Positions 1 to 7,374 of a stretch of 64,000 bases of DNA are shown one piece after another. The position numbers and the translations under genes are program-made. Source of the DNA: an uncultured Clostridia bacterium (GTDB taxonomy: Bacteria; Bacillota; Clostridia; UBA1381); the NCBI GenBank assembly GCA_947591315.1, contig CANQDD010000014.1, forward strand, positions 1-64,000, read 5' to 3'. Below the pieces are notes generated by a model. The model was not told the DNA's origin and made no database searches. It was given only the letters and a program-made list of their open reading frames with translations. The first letter of the stretch is position 1. Every line of letters starts with the position of its first letter.

Positions 1-78
1 GCGTCGCAGCTTGTAAAGAAAAATCCCGACGAAAAGGAATTTCTCGAAAGCTGGATAAACGTGGTGGATTACGAATAG
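1..78 (+). CDS. 3' end of a gene cut by the left window edge
   Basis: An open frame enters from the left edge and ends at a TAG at 76-78, leaving the last 25 codons. The visible tail is polar and ends in the residues WINVVDYE. Nothing in it identifies a family. A strong hairpin follows the stop codon at once, which supports this being a real gene end. Confidence 0.55.
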   Translation, partial: ASQLVKKNPDEKEFLESWINVVDYE

Positions 79-110
79 TCAAGACCACCCCTAAGAGGGG
101 TGGTCTTGAC
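78..110 (+). terminator. 15-bp perfect hairpin after the truncated gene
   Basis: A perfect inverted repeat of 15 bp with a 3-nt loop begins on the last base of the stop codon; its left arm starts GTCAAGACCACC. There is no long T-run after it, so it may be a terminator or an mRNA 3'-end stabilising hairpin. Confidence 0.6.
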
Positions 111-167
111 TGCCCGAATGTTTGTTTTCGACCAATTTATTGACAGCGTGGCGGTCATTATCTGAAT

Positions 168-196
168 TTGACAGCAATTTAAATGAATGATATAAT
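168..196 (+). promoter_or_regulatory. Consensus sigma-A promoter of the sigma/WYL gene
   Basis: TTGACA at 168-173 and TATAAT at 191-196 are separated by exactly 17 bp, a perfect vegetative consensus. The predicted start of transcription near 203 leaves a leader of about 75 nt before the start codon at 278. A second TTGACA at 140-145 has no matching -10 box. Confidence 0.85.
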
Positions 197-202
197 TCTG
201 AT

Positions 203-212
203 ATACCGGTAT
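203..212 (+). promoter_or_regulatory. Palindromic putative operator at the start of transcription
   Basis: The 10-bp perfect palindrome ATACCGGTAT lies 6 bp after the -10 box, over the expected +1. A dimeric regulator bound there would block initiation. The downstream gene encodes a WYL regulator, so autoregulation is a reasonable inference. A second small hairpin (CACCGT/ACGGTG) lies at 248-264 just before the ribosome binding site. Confidence 0.4.
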
Positions 213-277
213 GATAAAATTGCGGCAGTTAAAACAGTTCACATTTCACCGTTTGTGACGGTGCGGGGGAGAGAAAT

Positions 278-1843
278 ATGGGAAAAGATATGACAAACCG
301 AGAGGTTAAGGAAGCGCTCGAAAAGGCAAAGTCAGGCGACGACGCGGCGTGGAAAAAGCTGTATGACCGATTTGAAAACTATGTTCATGACCGCGCGTGG
401 AAACGCTTGAAAAGGCTTAACATACCCGAATCGCGCAAAGGTGACGCCGAAAACGAGTTGTTTCAGGCGGGCTGGAAGGGATTTTTGTCCGCGGTTCGCA
501 ATTATGACCCCGAAAAGGGAGAGTTTTTGACTTACGCGACCTATTATATTGACGGGGAAATGTCGCGGGAGATTAAATTTATTATACATTCCCTTGAAAT
601 GACAAAGCAATCCGAGGATATTGATGATGCGGATTTGTTATCGGCGGAGGATAAAAAGTATTCCGTGGGCGACGCGCCCGACCAAGGAAAGTACAGCGCG
701 GAGCGGCGCGCGCTGCAAATCATGGAAATTCTGCGCCTTCTCACCGACGAGGAACACAGTCTGTCAAAGGACGAGCTGCGCCGTTTTCTTCGGATTTACC
801 GTATCGCAAAATACAATAACGGAACACCGATTGAAGCGCCGAACACGTTTACAAGCACGATTGAGGAAATTCTCTCCGAGGTCAATCCGACGGAATACAG
901 CGAGCAAAACGAGGATAAGTATAAAATAAAATACGAGGGATACAAGGAAAACCGCTTAAAAGCCAAGCGTGACAAGACAGGCGGAAAGAAGGCAGCCGCC
1001 GTGACCAACTTTTCATACGTGCATCTGTTCGGCTATGAGGAGCTTAACAGGCTGATTCAGATTGTCTGCCTTTCCGATATGCTTTCCGCCGAGGAGAAAA
1101 ACCGCATAGTTACAAAGCTCGTATCGACCGCCGGAGTATATTACAATACGCCGTTCCTCGACGGGGACAAACTGAAATTCAGCCCCACTGCGGTGCACGG
1201 AAGATTCAGCGGAAAAATAATTAAGGACAAGCGTCAGCTTTCCGAAAATATAAACCTCATTCAACGGGCAATAAACGGCTTATGTCAAATCCAATTCAAA
1301 TTCAACTGCTACACAGCCGACCACGAAATGACGCCGAAATCGGACTATATTCATACGTTAAGCCCGTATCATCTGGCGGTATACCATGACAATTACTATT
1401 GTATTGGGCTGAAACATGGCGATAAGCGTATCTGGCACTACCGTGTGGATCTTATGACGGATATTGAATTTGTCACGGACAAAAACGGAAAAAATGTAAC
1501 TATTGACGTTGACGCGTTCGAGGGACTGCCTATCAGCAACGCGTATTGGAACCCCGAAAAGTATATGTCGGAGCATCTTTACATGGCGTATGACGAGCCG
1601 AGGGATATTCACATAAAAATCCGTAACACGGACTACACAATCCTCCATGATTGGTTCGGAGACCATTACGAGAAAACGGATAAGCCGTGCGGGGACGGAT
1701 ACGATATTGTGAAGGTCAAGACCTCTCCTTCCATGATAGTGCATTGGGCAATGCAGTATGCCGGCGACGTTGAGATAACAGACGAGGATATTCGCGATAA
1801 AATACGGGACGAAATAAAAAAATTACGGGAAAAATACAAATAA
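278..1843 (+). CDS. Sigma-70 region 2 / WYL-domain regulator fusion
   Basis: This 521-residue protein joins two modules not usually found together. Residues about 15-105 resemble sigma-70 region 2, with the motifs ELFQAGWKGFLSAVRNYDP and YATYYIDGEMSREI (core-binding and -10-recognition helices). No region 4 follows. Residues about 143-205 look like the winged HTH of WYL regulators, beginning RALQIMEILRLL. A helical linker follows, then a WYL core at about 335-410 with SPYHLAVYHDNYYCIG and a YRVDLM strand, then a WCX-type C-terminus at about 445-515. WYL domains sense ligands, often nucleic acids, in defence or DNA-damage regulators. By inference this protein could direct RNA polymerase or bind DNA in response to a ligand. 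A GGGGGAG site precedes the ATG; M5 is an alternative start. It is monocistronic, with its own consensus promoter and terminator. Confidence 0.75.
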   Translation: MGKDMTNREVKEALEKAKSGDDAAWKKLYDRFENYVHDRAWKRLKRLNIPESRKGDAENELFQAGWKGFLSAVRNYDPEKGEFLTYATYYIDGEMSREIKFIIHSLEMTKQSEDIDDADLLSAEDKKYSVGDAPDQGKYSAERRALQIMEILRLLTDEEHSLSKDELRRFLRIYRIAKYNNGTPIEAPNTFTSTIEEILSEVNPTEYSEQNEDKYKIKYEGYKENRLKAKRDKTGGKKAAAVTNFSYVHLFGYEELNRLIQIVCLSDMLSAEEKNRIVTKLVSTAGVYYNTPFLDGDKLKFSPTAVHGRFSGKIIKDKRQLSENINLIQRAINGLCQIQFKFNCYTADHEMTPKSDYIHTLSPYHLAVYHDNYYCIGLKHGDKRIWHYRVDLMTDIEFVTDKNGKNVTIDVDAFEGLPISNAYWNPEKYMSEHLYMAYDEPRDIHIKIRNTDYTILHDWFGDHYEKTDKPCGDGYDIVKVKTSPSMIVHWAMQYAGDVEITDEDIRDKIRDEIKKLREKYK

Positions 1844-1870
1844 TTCACTTATCTTCAAAATTTTGAACAT

Positions 1871-1928
1871 AAAATCCTCCATAATATAGGTGAAACGGAA
1901 AATTCACTTATGTTACGGAGGTTTTTTT
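1871..1928 (+). terminator. Two-tier terminator after the sigma/WYL gene
   Basis: An outer CCTCC/GGAGG stem (1876-1880 with 1917-1921) encloses an inner TAGGTGAA/TTCACTTA stem and is followed by seven Ts. An 11-bp direct repeat AATTCACTTAT (1842-1852, 1901-1911) contributes to the inner arm. It probably ends the sigma/WYL transcript; the bipartite form could also switch. Confidence 0.6.
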
Positions 1929-2019
1929 GAAGGAGTGATCATGATGCAAAAACAAATCAGGGCGGGACCGGAGAGCATGCCGGAATGAGTACATATATTC
2001 ACGGAAAGGAAACTTTGTT

Positions 2020-2631
2020 ATGAATTTAGTCGGGGAAAGAGTCTGCCTGCGCAGTCTGGGGCGCGGCGCGGATAACGGAGACAGAGCGGCGTTTGTGACA
2101 AATATATTGAAGCGTGAGGTCGTTTATGCGAATGAGTTTGAAATGTATTACGGACTTAAATGCGCTCCGGAAACGCTGGCGCAGATAGACCTTGCCGATC
2201 CACTGTTTTTTGATATAGTGATACATGATATGTCAGACGGCGATATGAAAGCTTATGACGGAAGCGTGGGATATATCGGGCTTAGCGAACGCAAAGATGA
2301 CGTTTATGAGGCGGAAATATATATTTATCCGAAATTCCGCAGGAGAGGCTATGCCGAGGAAGCGATTGGTATACTGCTTGACCGCGCGTTTCGCGGCGCG
2401 CTCAGGGAAGGCTCCGAAGGTATCGCCGTTCGGGAAGTAACCGCTTCCGTTCGGGTGGAAAATGAGCCGTCACGGGCTCTTATGGAAAAAATCGGGTTTG
2501 AGTGTGACGAAAAAGGAATACTTATGCCGGTTGTTGTTTCGGAATACGCGCTTGACGGTATGCTGCGGCTTGTAAATTACCGTATGACAAGGGAGCGTTT
2601 CGAGCGCCTTGCGGCGCGGCAGGAACAGTAA
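2020..2631 (+). CDS. GNAT-family N-acetyltransferase (RimJ/RimL-like)
   Basis: This 203-residue protein has the GNAT fold order. The N-terminus MNLVGERVCLRSL is typical of RimJ/RimL-type acetyltransferases. The acetyl-CoA loop is KFRRRGYAEEAIGILLDRAF at about residues 107-126 (Q/R-x-x-G-x-A type). A later strand, TASVRVENEPSRALMEKIGF, matches motif B, where such enzymes place the conserved Asn and the GF turn. The family moves an acetyl group from acetyl-CoA to an amine; the substrate cannot be read from sequence. An AAGGA site precedes the ATG. It stands alone between the sigma/WYL gene and an AT-rich gene that has its own promoter. A housekeeping or antibiotic-type role cannot be separated. 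Confidence 0.75.
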   Translation: MNLVGERVCLRSLGRGADNGDRAAFVTNILKREVVYANEFEMYYGLKCAPETLAQIDLADPLFFDIVIHDMSDGDMKAYDGSVGYIGLSERKDDVYEAEIYIYPKFRRRGYAEEAIGILLDRAFRGALREGSEGIAVREVTASVRVENEPSRALMEKIGFECDEKGILMPVVVSEYALDGMLRLVNYRMTRERFERLAARQEQ

Positions 2632-2641
2632 ACGAGGAATA

Positions 2642-2671
2642 TTGACATTGTAGGCTGCGGCGTGATAAAAT
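2642..2671 (+). promoter_or_regulatory. Promoter of the AT-rich hypothetical gene
   Basis: TTGACA (2642-2647) and TAAAAT (2666-2671) are 18 bp apart and lie 31 bp before the start codon, with AAGGAGG immediately upstream of the ATG. Confidence 0.7.
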
Positions 2672-2702
2672 AGATAAAAGAAAGAATAAGGAGGAAATTA
2701 AA

Positions 2703-3431
2703 ATGTGTGAGGAAAAAATGAACATGAGTGAGGAAACAATTGAAAAGGTGGAATATAAAGCTGAGGAAATCCTATTTAAGGATTTAAAAGCCATATATAA
2801 ACAAAGAAGAAAAGATGAGCTGACGAAATTAAAAAAATTTTTGAAAAAACATTTCTCATCTAAGGGTTTTGTTGTAGAAATAAATTTATTTTCCAGAGAC
2901 ACGTTCCCTAAAAAACATTATCGAAGCAGAGGTAAAAGCGAGGCACTTGAAATAGCACCATATGACAATACCAACTGGCTTGGTCTTGACGTCATTTTAA
3001 CCGATAATAATAGTACCGACGCAGATAATACCGGAACAAGATATGCATTTTTCATATCCTTGCAATCATTTGACTATGATGATAACAAGGGAAACTATCA
3101 TGTTCTTATGGACAGATTGGGAGTGTATATGTATCATGGCGATAATGCACAAACCGTTAACGCCTTAGCAGAAATGTATACAACAGATTTTGACCTGCCG
3201 TTAAGCAAGAAAGATCTTAAAGGTCTGGCGGAATTGTTAGAACAGTTTATTTCAAATGATCCTAATTTATTGGAAAAACGGATAGAGCGTATCAAGGTAC
3301 GAAGAAATGCGGCGAAAAAATCAATAATAGATACAATTAAAAACTTTGACAAGAAGGCAATGAACAACAAAAAATTTATAACGGACCTAATAAAAGAATT
3401 AGAAGAATTAAATAAGGAATTAGACTATTAA
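2703..3431 (+). CDS. Hypothetical AT-rich protein of unknown family
   Basis: I do not recognise this 242-residue protein. Its N-terminal 60 residues are lysine-rich and helical. A central part carries the motif NTNWLGLDVILTDNN followed by a strand pattern RYAFFISLQSF. The C-terminal 70 residues are again lysine/glutamate-rich and probably coiled-coil, ending ELEELNKELDY. There is no signal peptide or membrane segment. Codon use is strongly AT-biased (many AAA, ATA, TTA), unlike the GC-rich codons of nearby genes, which suggests recent acquisition. It has its own promoter and a strong AAGGAGG site. A metallophosphoesterase gene begins 20 bp downstream and may be cotranscribed. Confidence 0.65.
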   Translation: MCEEKMNMSEETIEKVEYKAEEILFKDLKAIYKQRRKDELTKLKKFLKKHFSSKGFVVEINLFSRDTFPKKHYRSRGKSEALEIAPYDNTNWLGLDVILTDNNSTDADNTGTRYAFFISLQSFDYDDNKGNYHVLMDRLGVYMYHGDNAQTVNALAEMYTTDFDLPLSKKDLKGLAELLEQFISNDPNLLEKRIERIKVRRNAAKKSIIDTIKNFDKKAMNNKKFITDLIKELEELNKELDY

Positions 3432-3451
3432 ACGTGATAGGAGAAATTTAT

Positions 3452-4150
3452 ATGAGCATATACATAACCGGTGACACGCACCGATATTTTGACAAGGTTT
3501 ACTACGCCTGCGTGGAATATGCGACAATGCCCGACGATATAATGATAATTCTTGGCGACGCGGGAATAAACTACTATCTCGGCGAATCGGACGCGGCGCT
3601 TAAAGAAGAATTGCGCGGCTATCCGATAACGATGTTTATGATTCACGGCAACCATGAGGAGCGCCCGTCGGAGATCGACACGTATGAGATAAAGCGCTGG
3701 CACGGCGGACTTGTATATTACGAGAAGGAATACCCCAATCTGCTGTTCGCGATTGACGGCGAGATTTACGACTTTGACGGCAGAACGGCGATAGCGATAG
3801 GCGGCGCGTATTCCGTGGACAAGTACGCGCGTTTCATGTCGGGAGAGCCGTGGTTTGACACAGAGCAGCCGTCGGAGGAAATAAAGGAGCGTGTGGAGCG
3901 TCAACTTGACAAGGCAAACTGGAGCGTGGATTTTGTTTTGTCGCACACGTGCCCGAAAAAGTACGAGCCGACGCACGCTTTTATCCCTGGCTTGGATCAG
4001 AGTACGGTCGACAAATCAACCGAGGAATGGCTCGACACGATAGAGGAACGGCTCGACTACGACCGCTGGTACTGCGGACATTACCACATTGACTACGAGG
4101 AATGCGCGGTTCGTTTTATGTTTGACGACGTTGAAGAACTGGACAGTTAA
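3452..4150 (+). CDS. Calcineurin-like metallophosphoesterase
   Basis: This 232-residue enzyme carries the ordered metal ligands of the calcineurin-like family: ITGDTHRYF (DxH) at the N-terminus, ILGDAGINYY (GDxx), MIHGNHEE (GNHE), LSHTCPKK (H) and WYCGHYHID (GHxH). Such proteins bind two divalent metals and cleave phosphoesters; the substrate is not evident. I place the start at the ATG at 3452 because GGAG at 3440-3443 lies 8 nt upstream; the in-frame GTG at 3434 has no ribosome site. There is no signal peptide, so it is cytoplasmic. It follows the AT-rich gene closely and may share its promoter, although its own codon use is GC-rich. Confidence 0.85.
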   Translation: MSIYITGDTHRYFDKVYYACVEYATMPDDIMIILGDAGINYYLGESDAALKEELRGYPITMFMIHGNHEERPSEIDTYEIKRWHGGLVYYEKEYPNLLFAIDGEIYDFDGRTAIAIGGAYSVDKYARFMSGEPWFDTEQPSEEIKERVERQLDKANWSVDFVLSHTCPKKYEPTHAFIPGLDQSTVDKSTEEWLDTIEERLDYDRWYCGHYHIDYEECAVRFMFDDVEELDS

Positions 4151-4206
4151 AGTAAAGACAAAAAAACTTATGTGTCAGCCGAAAAAAGGGAAGGGAATTA
4201 CGCGGC

Positions 4207-4620
4207 ATGGAAATGATTGAGATACGATATTTGAACAACGATGACAAAAAGTTTTGGTACAGCCTTGACCGCCATTTGCCGGAAACGGAGTTTGAGGGCA
4301 AAGTCCGTACCAAAACCGGCTATGTGATACTGTCGGGCGGCAAGCCGGTCGGACTTATGCGTTACAATCTTTTCTGGGACAATACGCCGTTTTGCACAAT
4401 GCTTTTTGTGTCTGAGGAATACCGCGGGCAAGGCTTTGGCACAAGGCTTATGCATCATTGGGAAAACGATATGAAATCGCGCGGGTACAGGCTGCTGCTC
4501 ACATCAACGCAGTCCGACGAAACGGCGCAGCATTTTTACCGCAAGCTCGGCTATACCGACTGCGGCTGCCTTCTGCTGGAACGGCAGGCGGCGGAAATAT
4601 TTTTAAGTAAGGCGATTTAA
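4207..4620 (+). CDS. GNAT-family N-acetyltransferase
   Basis: A compact 137-residue single-domain acetyltransferase. The acetyl-CoA binding motif is VSEEYRGQGFGTRLMHHWEN at about residues 70-89 (RGQGFGT being the classic Q/R-x-x-G-x-G/A loop). It is followed by a serine/threonine-rich strand and by FYRKLGYTDCGCLLL, the usual C-terminal motif with an aromatic residue near the cofactor. The substrate is unknown. It lies 56 bp after the metallophosphoesterase gene. An alternative ATG lies two codons downstream. A bidirectional terminator separates it from the convergent fusion gene. Confidence 0.8.
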   Translation: MEMIEIRYLNNDDKKFWYSLDRHLPETEFEGKVRTKTGYVILSGGKPVGLMRYNLFWDNTPFCTMLFVSEEYRGQGFGTRLMHHWENDMKSRGYRLLLTSTQSDETAQHFYRKLGYTDCGCLLLERQAAEIFLSKAI

Positions 4621-4640
4621 CTGTATAGTGTTAATTGAAA

Positions 4641-4665
4641 AAAGCCGCGGCATTGCCGCGGCTTT
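4641..4665. terminator. Bidirectional terminator between convergent genes
   Basis: The hairpin AAAGCCGCGG-cattg-CCGCGGCTTT, with A-rich and T-rich flanks, lies between a plus-strand and a minus-strand gene end and can serve both. Confidence 0.8.
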
Positions 4666-4674
4666 AACAATATA

Positions 4675-6756
4675 TCAATAATTTTCGGCGTGAACCTCGA
4701 AGAAACTCTGCGGATGATTGCACACGGGGCAAACCTCCGGCGCTTTCGTGCCGACGCAGATGTGACCGCAGTTGCGGCATTCCCAAACCTTAACCTCGCT
4801 CTTTTCAAACACCTGTGCCGTCTCGATGTTTTTGAGCAGAGCGCGGTAACGCTCCTCGTGATGCTTCTCAATTTCCGCAACGGCGCGGAATTTAGCCGCA
4901 AGCTCCGTAAAGCCTTCCTTCTCGGCAGTGTCCGCAAAGCCCGCGTACATATCAGTCCACTCGTAATTCTCGCCGTCAGCCGCTTCCTTCAGATTTTCGG
5001 AAGTGCTGCCGATGCCGTTAAGCTCCTTGAACCACATCTTCGCGTGTTCCTTCTCGTTGTCGGCGGTCTTTAAAAACAGCGCCGACATCTGCTCGTAACC
5101 CTCTTTCTTCGCGACCGACGCGAAATAGGTGTACTTGTTCCTCGCCTGAGACTCGCCCGCAAATGCCGCCTCAAGGTTCTTTTCCGTCTGTGTTCCCGCG
5201 TACTTGTTTGTTTTCATTTCCTTTACCTCCTCTAATTTATCTCCCGTTGACTTGCAGAGCGGACATACCGCCGTTTCGCCTTCGGGTACTTCAAACACTT
5301 CTCCGCATACCTTGCACCTGTACTTTTTCATGCCTTTACGCTCCTTTTTAATATTAACCGCCGCGTCGCCCGCGTGCTTTATGCCCGTGTATTTCGCTAT
5401 ATCCGCGTCGGTCGTTACAAGGTCGCCCACGGACAGCCCGTGAACCGACGTATGCCCGGTTACTCTTGCGAACGTTTTTAATTCCGCGAGCGACACGTTT
5501 AGATAATTCGCCGTTCTCTGCGCCGCCGCGTCCTCGTTCAGCCGCTTGCGCAGCTCGGGATCCTGCGTCGCGACACCGACGGGACATTTACCGCTTCCGC
5601 ATATTCTGTACTGCTGACACGCCGCCGCAATCAGCGCGCCGCTTGCCACAGCTACCGCGTCCGCGCCCATTGCAAGCGCCTTCGCGAAATCGGCGCTGAC
5701 GCGCAGTCCGCCCGTTATGACAAGTGAAATATCGGAATTTACGCTGTCAAGATATTTCCTTGCGCGAGAGAGCGCGTAAATCGTCGGGACGGTCGACGCC
5801 TCGCGCAGAAAATACGGACTTGAACCCGTCGCGCCGCCGCGCCCGTCGATCGTGATAAAATCGGGCTCGGCGTAAACGCAGTGCTCCAAATCATCTTCAA
5901 TATGCCCCGCCGCGATTTTAATTCCTATCGGTCTGCCCTCCGACCGCTCGCGCAGCATCGAAACCATAGCCTTCAAATCCTCTTTGGAGTTTATCTCCGC
6001 GAATTTGCTCGGACTTTGAATATCCTCGCCCGGCTTCCTTCCGCGTATAGCGGCAACCTCCGGCGTTACCTTTTCACCGGGCAGATGACCGCCCATACCG
6101 GGTTTTGTGCCCTGCCCGATTTTAATTTCAACCGCGTCGGACGTTTTGAGGTTTTCGTCGGTGACGCTGTACTTATTCGGAATATACTCGAATATGTACT
6201 TGTACGCCGCCGCCTTTTCCTCCGGCAGTATGCCGCCCTCGCCGCTGCACACAGCCGTTTTCGCCATAGCCGAGCCTTTTGCGAGAGCCGTCTTGACCTC
6301 CTTTGAAAGCGCGCCGAACGACATGTGCGATATGTACACGGGACTTTCCAAAATCATCGGCTTTTTCGCATGCTTGCCTATCACCGTGCGCGTGTCAACG
6401 CTGTCATCGTCATTTAGCGGCGGCGGGTTAAGCTGCGCGCCGAGAATAAGAATATCCTCCCACTTCGGCAGCGGAAGCCGCGTACCCATAGCCGCGCTGA
6501 TGTAATGACCGGTCACAGCCATTTCGTGAATTTCAGCCATGTACCGCGCCGACGGATCGCTTCGCGCGAACCGCGCGTCGTACGCAAGCTCGCCGTCATA
6601 CGTCTCAGCGTCCGCCGCCTGTTTCGGCTCGTCTATAAGAACGAACTTCGACGGCGGCTGTCCGCACACGGGACACGCCTTAAGCTCCGAAAACGGCTTG
6701 CCTTCCTTTTCCTCGTCGTAAATTGCACCGCACACGCTGCATCTGTAAACTGCCAT
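4675..6756 (-). CDS. Rubredoxin / FMN glutamate-synthase-like / rubrerythrin fusion
   Basis: One uninterrupted 693-codon frame encodes parts usually made as separate proteins. Residues 1-40 are a rubredoxin (CSVCG and CPVCG iron knuckles). Residues about 65-455 are a glutamate-synthase large-subunit-like FMN domain with [28 protein letters not shown] and the cluster cysteines in [14 protein letters not shown] second rubredoxin-like knuckle (CKVCG, CPLCK) spans 476-511. Rubrerythrin follows from 514, with diiron helices [15 protein letters not shown] and [10 protein letters not shown], and a last rubredoxin (CRNCG, CPVCN). It likely detoxifies peroxide while passing electrons between flavin and iron sites. 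ATG 6756 has AGGAGG 7 nt upstream; a GTG at 6762 is less likely. The stop codons expected between modules are absent, yet two internal starts with strong Shine-Dalgarno sites remain. It follows perR by 18 bp. Confidence 0.85.
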   Translation of the reverse strand: MAVYRCSVCGAIYDEEKEGKPFSELKACPVCGQPPSKFVLIDEPKQAADAETYDGELAYDARFARSDPSARYMAEIHEMAVTGHYISAAMGTRLPLPKWEDILILGAQLNPPPLNDDDSVDTRTVIGKHAKKPMILESPVYISHMSFGALSKEVKTALAKGSAMAKTAVCSGEGGILPEEKAAAYKYIFEYIPNKYSVTDENLKTSDAVEIKIGQGTKPGMGGHLPGEKVTPEVAAIRGRKPGEDIQSPSKFAEINSKEDLKAMVSMLRERSEGRPIGIKIAAGHIEDDLEHCVYAEPDFITIDGRGGATGSSPYFLREASTVPTIYALSRARKYLDSVNSDISLVITGGLRVSADFAKALAMGADAVAVASGALIAAACQQYRICGSGKCPVGVATQDPELRKRLNEDAAAQRTANYLNVSLAELKTFARVTGHTSVHGLSVGDLVTTDADIAKYTGIKHAGDAAVNIKKERKGMKKYRCKVCGEVFEVPEGETAVCPLCKSTGDKLEEVKEMKTNKYAGTQTEKNLEAAFAGESQARNKYTYFASVAKKEGYEQMSALFLKTADNEKEHAKMWFKELNGIGSTSENLKEAADGENYEWTDMYAGFADTAEKEGFTELAAKFRAVAEIEKHHEERYRALLKNIETAQVFEKSEVKVWECRNCGHICVGTKAPEVCPVCNHPQSFFEVHAENY
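5217..5231 (-). promoter_or_regulatory. Internal ribosome site and start for rubrerythrin alone
   Basis: Inside the fusion frame, AGGAGG (complement of 5226-5231) lies 8 nt before an in-frame ATG at 5217. Initiation there would make a 180-residue rubrerythrin, the usual family length. The site is as strong as any true start in the window. Confidence 0.6.
5331..5346 (-). promoter_or_regulatory. Internal ribosome site before the second rubredoxin knuckle
   Basis: AAGGAG (complement of 5341-5346) lies 9 nt before an in-frame ATG at 5331, giving a product that begins [13 protein letters not shown]. This would be a 218-residue rubredoxin-rubrerythrin. Confidence 0.55.
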
Positions 6757-6774
6757 ACACACTCCTCCTTTACG

Positions 6775-7167
6775 TTAAATTTCTTCTTTTTTCTGACATT
6801 CGGGGCAGAGCCCCTCAAATATCGTTCTGTGACGCTCTATCCTAAACCCCGTCTCACGCTCCGCCGCCGCGTCAAAGCTCTCCTTATAGCTTACGGGCGC
6901 GTCAATAACGGTGCCGCAGCCCACGCAGAACATGTGATAATGCCTGTCGAGCCGCACATCGTACCTGTCAGCGGCGGGAACTTTTACATGAAGTATTTCG
7001 CCGCTTTCCGCGAGAATATTCAGATTTCGGTACACCGTGCCGCGGCTGATTTTATCGTCCCTTTCGCGGACGTCCATATAAATCTCGTCCGCGCTGGGGT
7101 GGTCACAGCGGCTCCGCACCGCTTCAAGCACCAGCCGCCGCTGCCTTGTGTCGCGCGTCTGCTTCAT
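6775..7167 (-). CDS. perR: Fur-family peroxide regulator PerR
   Basis: This 130-residue Fur-family repressor has the winged helix in the N-terminal half (TVYRNLNILAESGEI) and the metal-binding dimer domain in the C-terminal half. Visible metal residues are the histidines of DRHYHMFCVGCG and the two CxxC pairs CVGC and CPEC of the structural zinc site. Upstream in-frame codons reach 7236, but they lie inside the promoter, so translation must begin later; ATG 7167 is downstream of the predicted transcript start. The next gene, 18 bp away, is the rubrerythrin fusion. PerR proteins repress peroxide-defence genes and lose DNA binding when iron-catalysed oxidation damages them. Fur or Zur is possible by sequence, but the partner gene favours PerR. 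Confidence 0.82.
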   Translation of the reverse strand: MKQTRDTRQRRLVLEAVRSRCDHPSADEIYMDVRERDDKISRGTVYRNLNILAESGEILHVKVPAADRYDVRLDRHYHMFCVGCGTVIDAPVSYKESFDAAAERETGFRIERHRTIFEGLCPECQKKEEI

Positions 7168-7191
7168 CGTTAAAACCCTCTCGTTATCGCT

Positions 7192-7204
7192 ATTAAGACT
7201 TAAT
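7192..7204 (-). promoter_or_regulatory. Putative PerR operator
   Basis: ATTAAG-A-CTTAAT is a perfect 6-1-6 inverted repeat, the layout of PerR/Fur boxes. It covers the predicted +1 of the perR promoter, four bases after the -10 box, consistent with autorepression. Confidence 0.65.
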
Positions 7205-7207
7205 CCT

Positions 7208-7236
7208 ATTATACTGCGTTTTATACCGTTTGTCAA
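7208..7236 (-). promoter_or_regulatory. Consensus promoter of perR and the fusion gene
   Basis: On the minus strand TTGACA (7231-7236) and TATAAT (7208-7213) are exactly 17 bp apart. Confidence 0.85.
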
Positions 7237-7300
7237 GATATGGGAAATAATATTTTGAGGTTATTTTTGCATTTGCATGATAAATTTACATATTTTTATG

Positions 7301-7329
7301 TTGCAGTCTTTTCAAATATATGGTATAAT
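7301..7329 (+). promoter_or_regulatory. Promoter of the Fe-S scaffold operon
   Basis: TTGCAG (7301-7306) and TATAAT (7324-7329) with 17-bp spacing lie 45 bp before the start codon at 7375. It is divergent from the perR promoter, about 70 bp away. Confidence 0.75.
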
Positions 7330-7374
7330 AACCCCAAACAGCGGTTTCCGCAAATGACGAAAGGAGTACATAGT

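Noticed and set aside
1941-1988. 15-codon frame with a good ribosome site after the sigma/WYL terminator
   Set aside because: The peptide (MMQKQIRAGPESMPE) has no recognisable character and no support beyond the AAGGAG site; it could be a leader of the GNAT gene but this is not shown.
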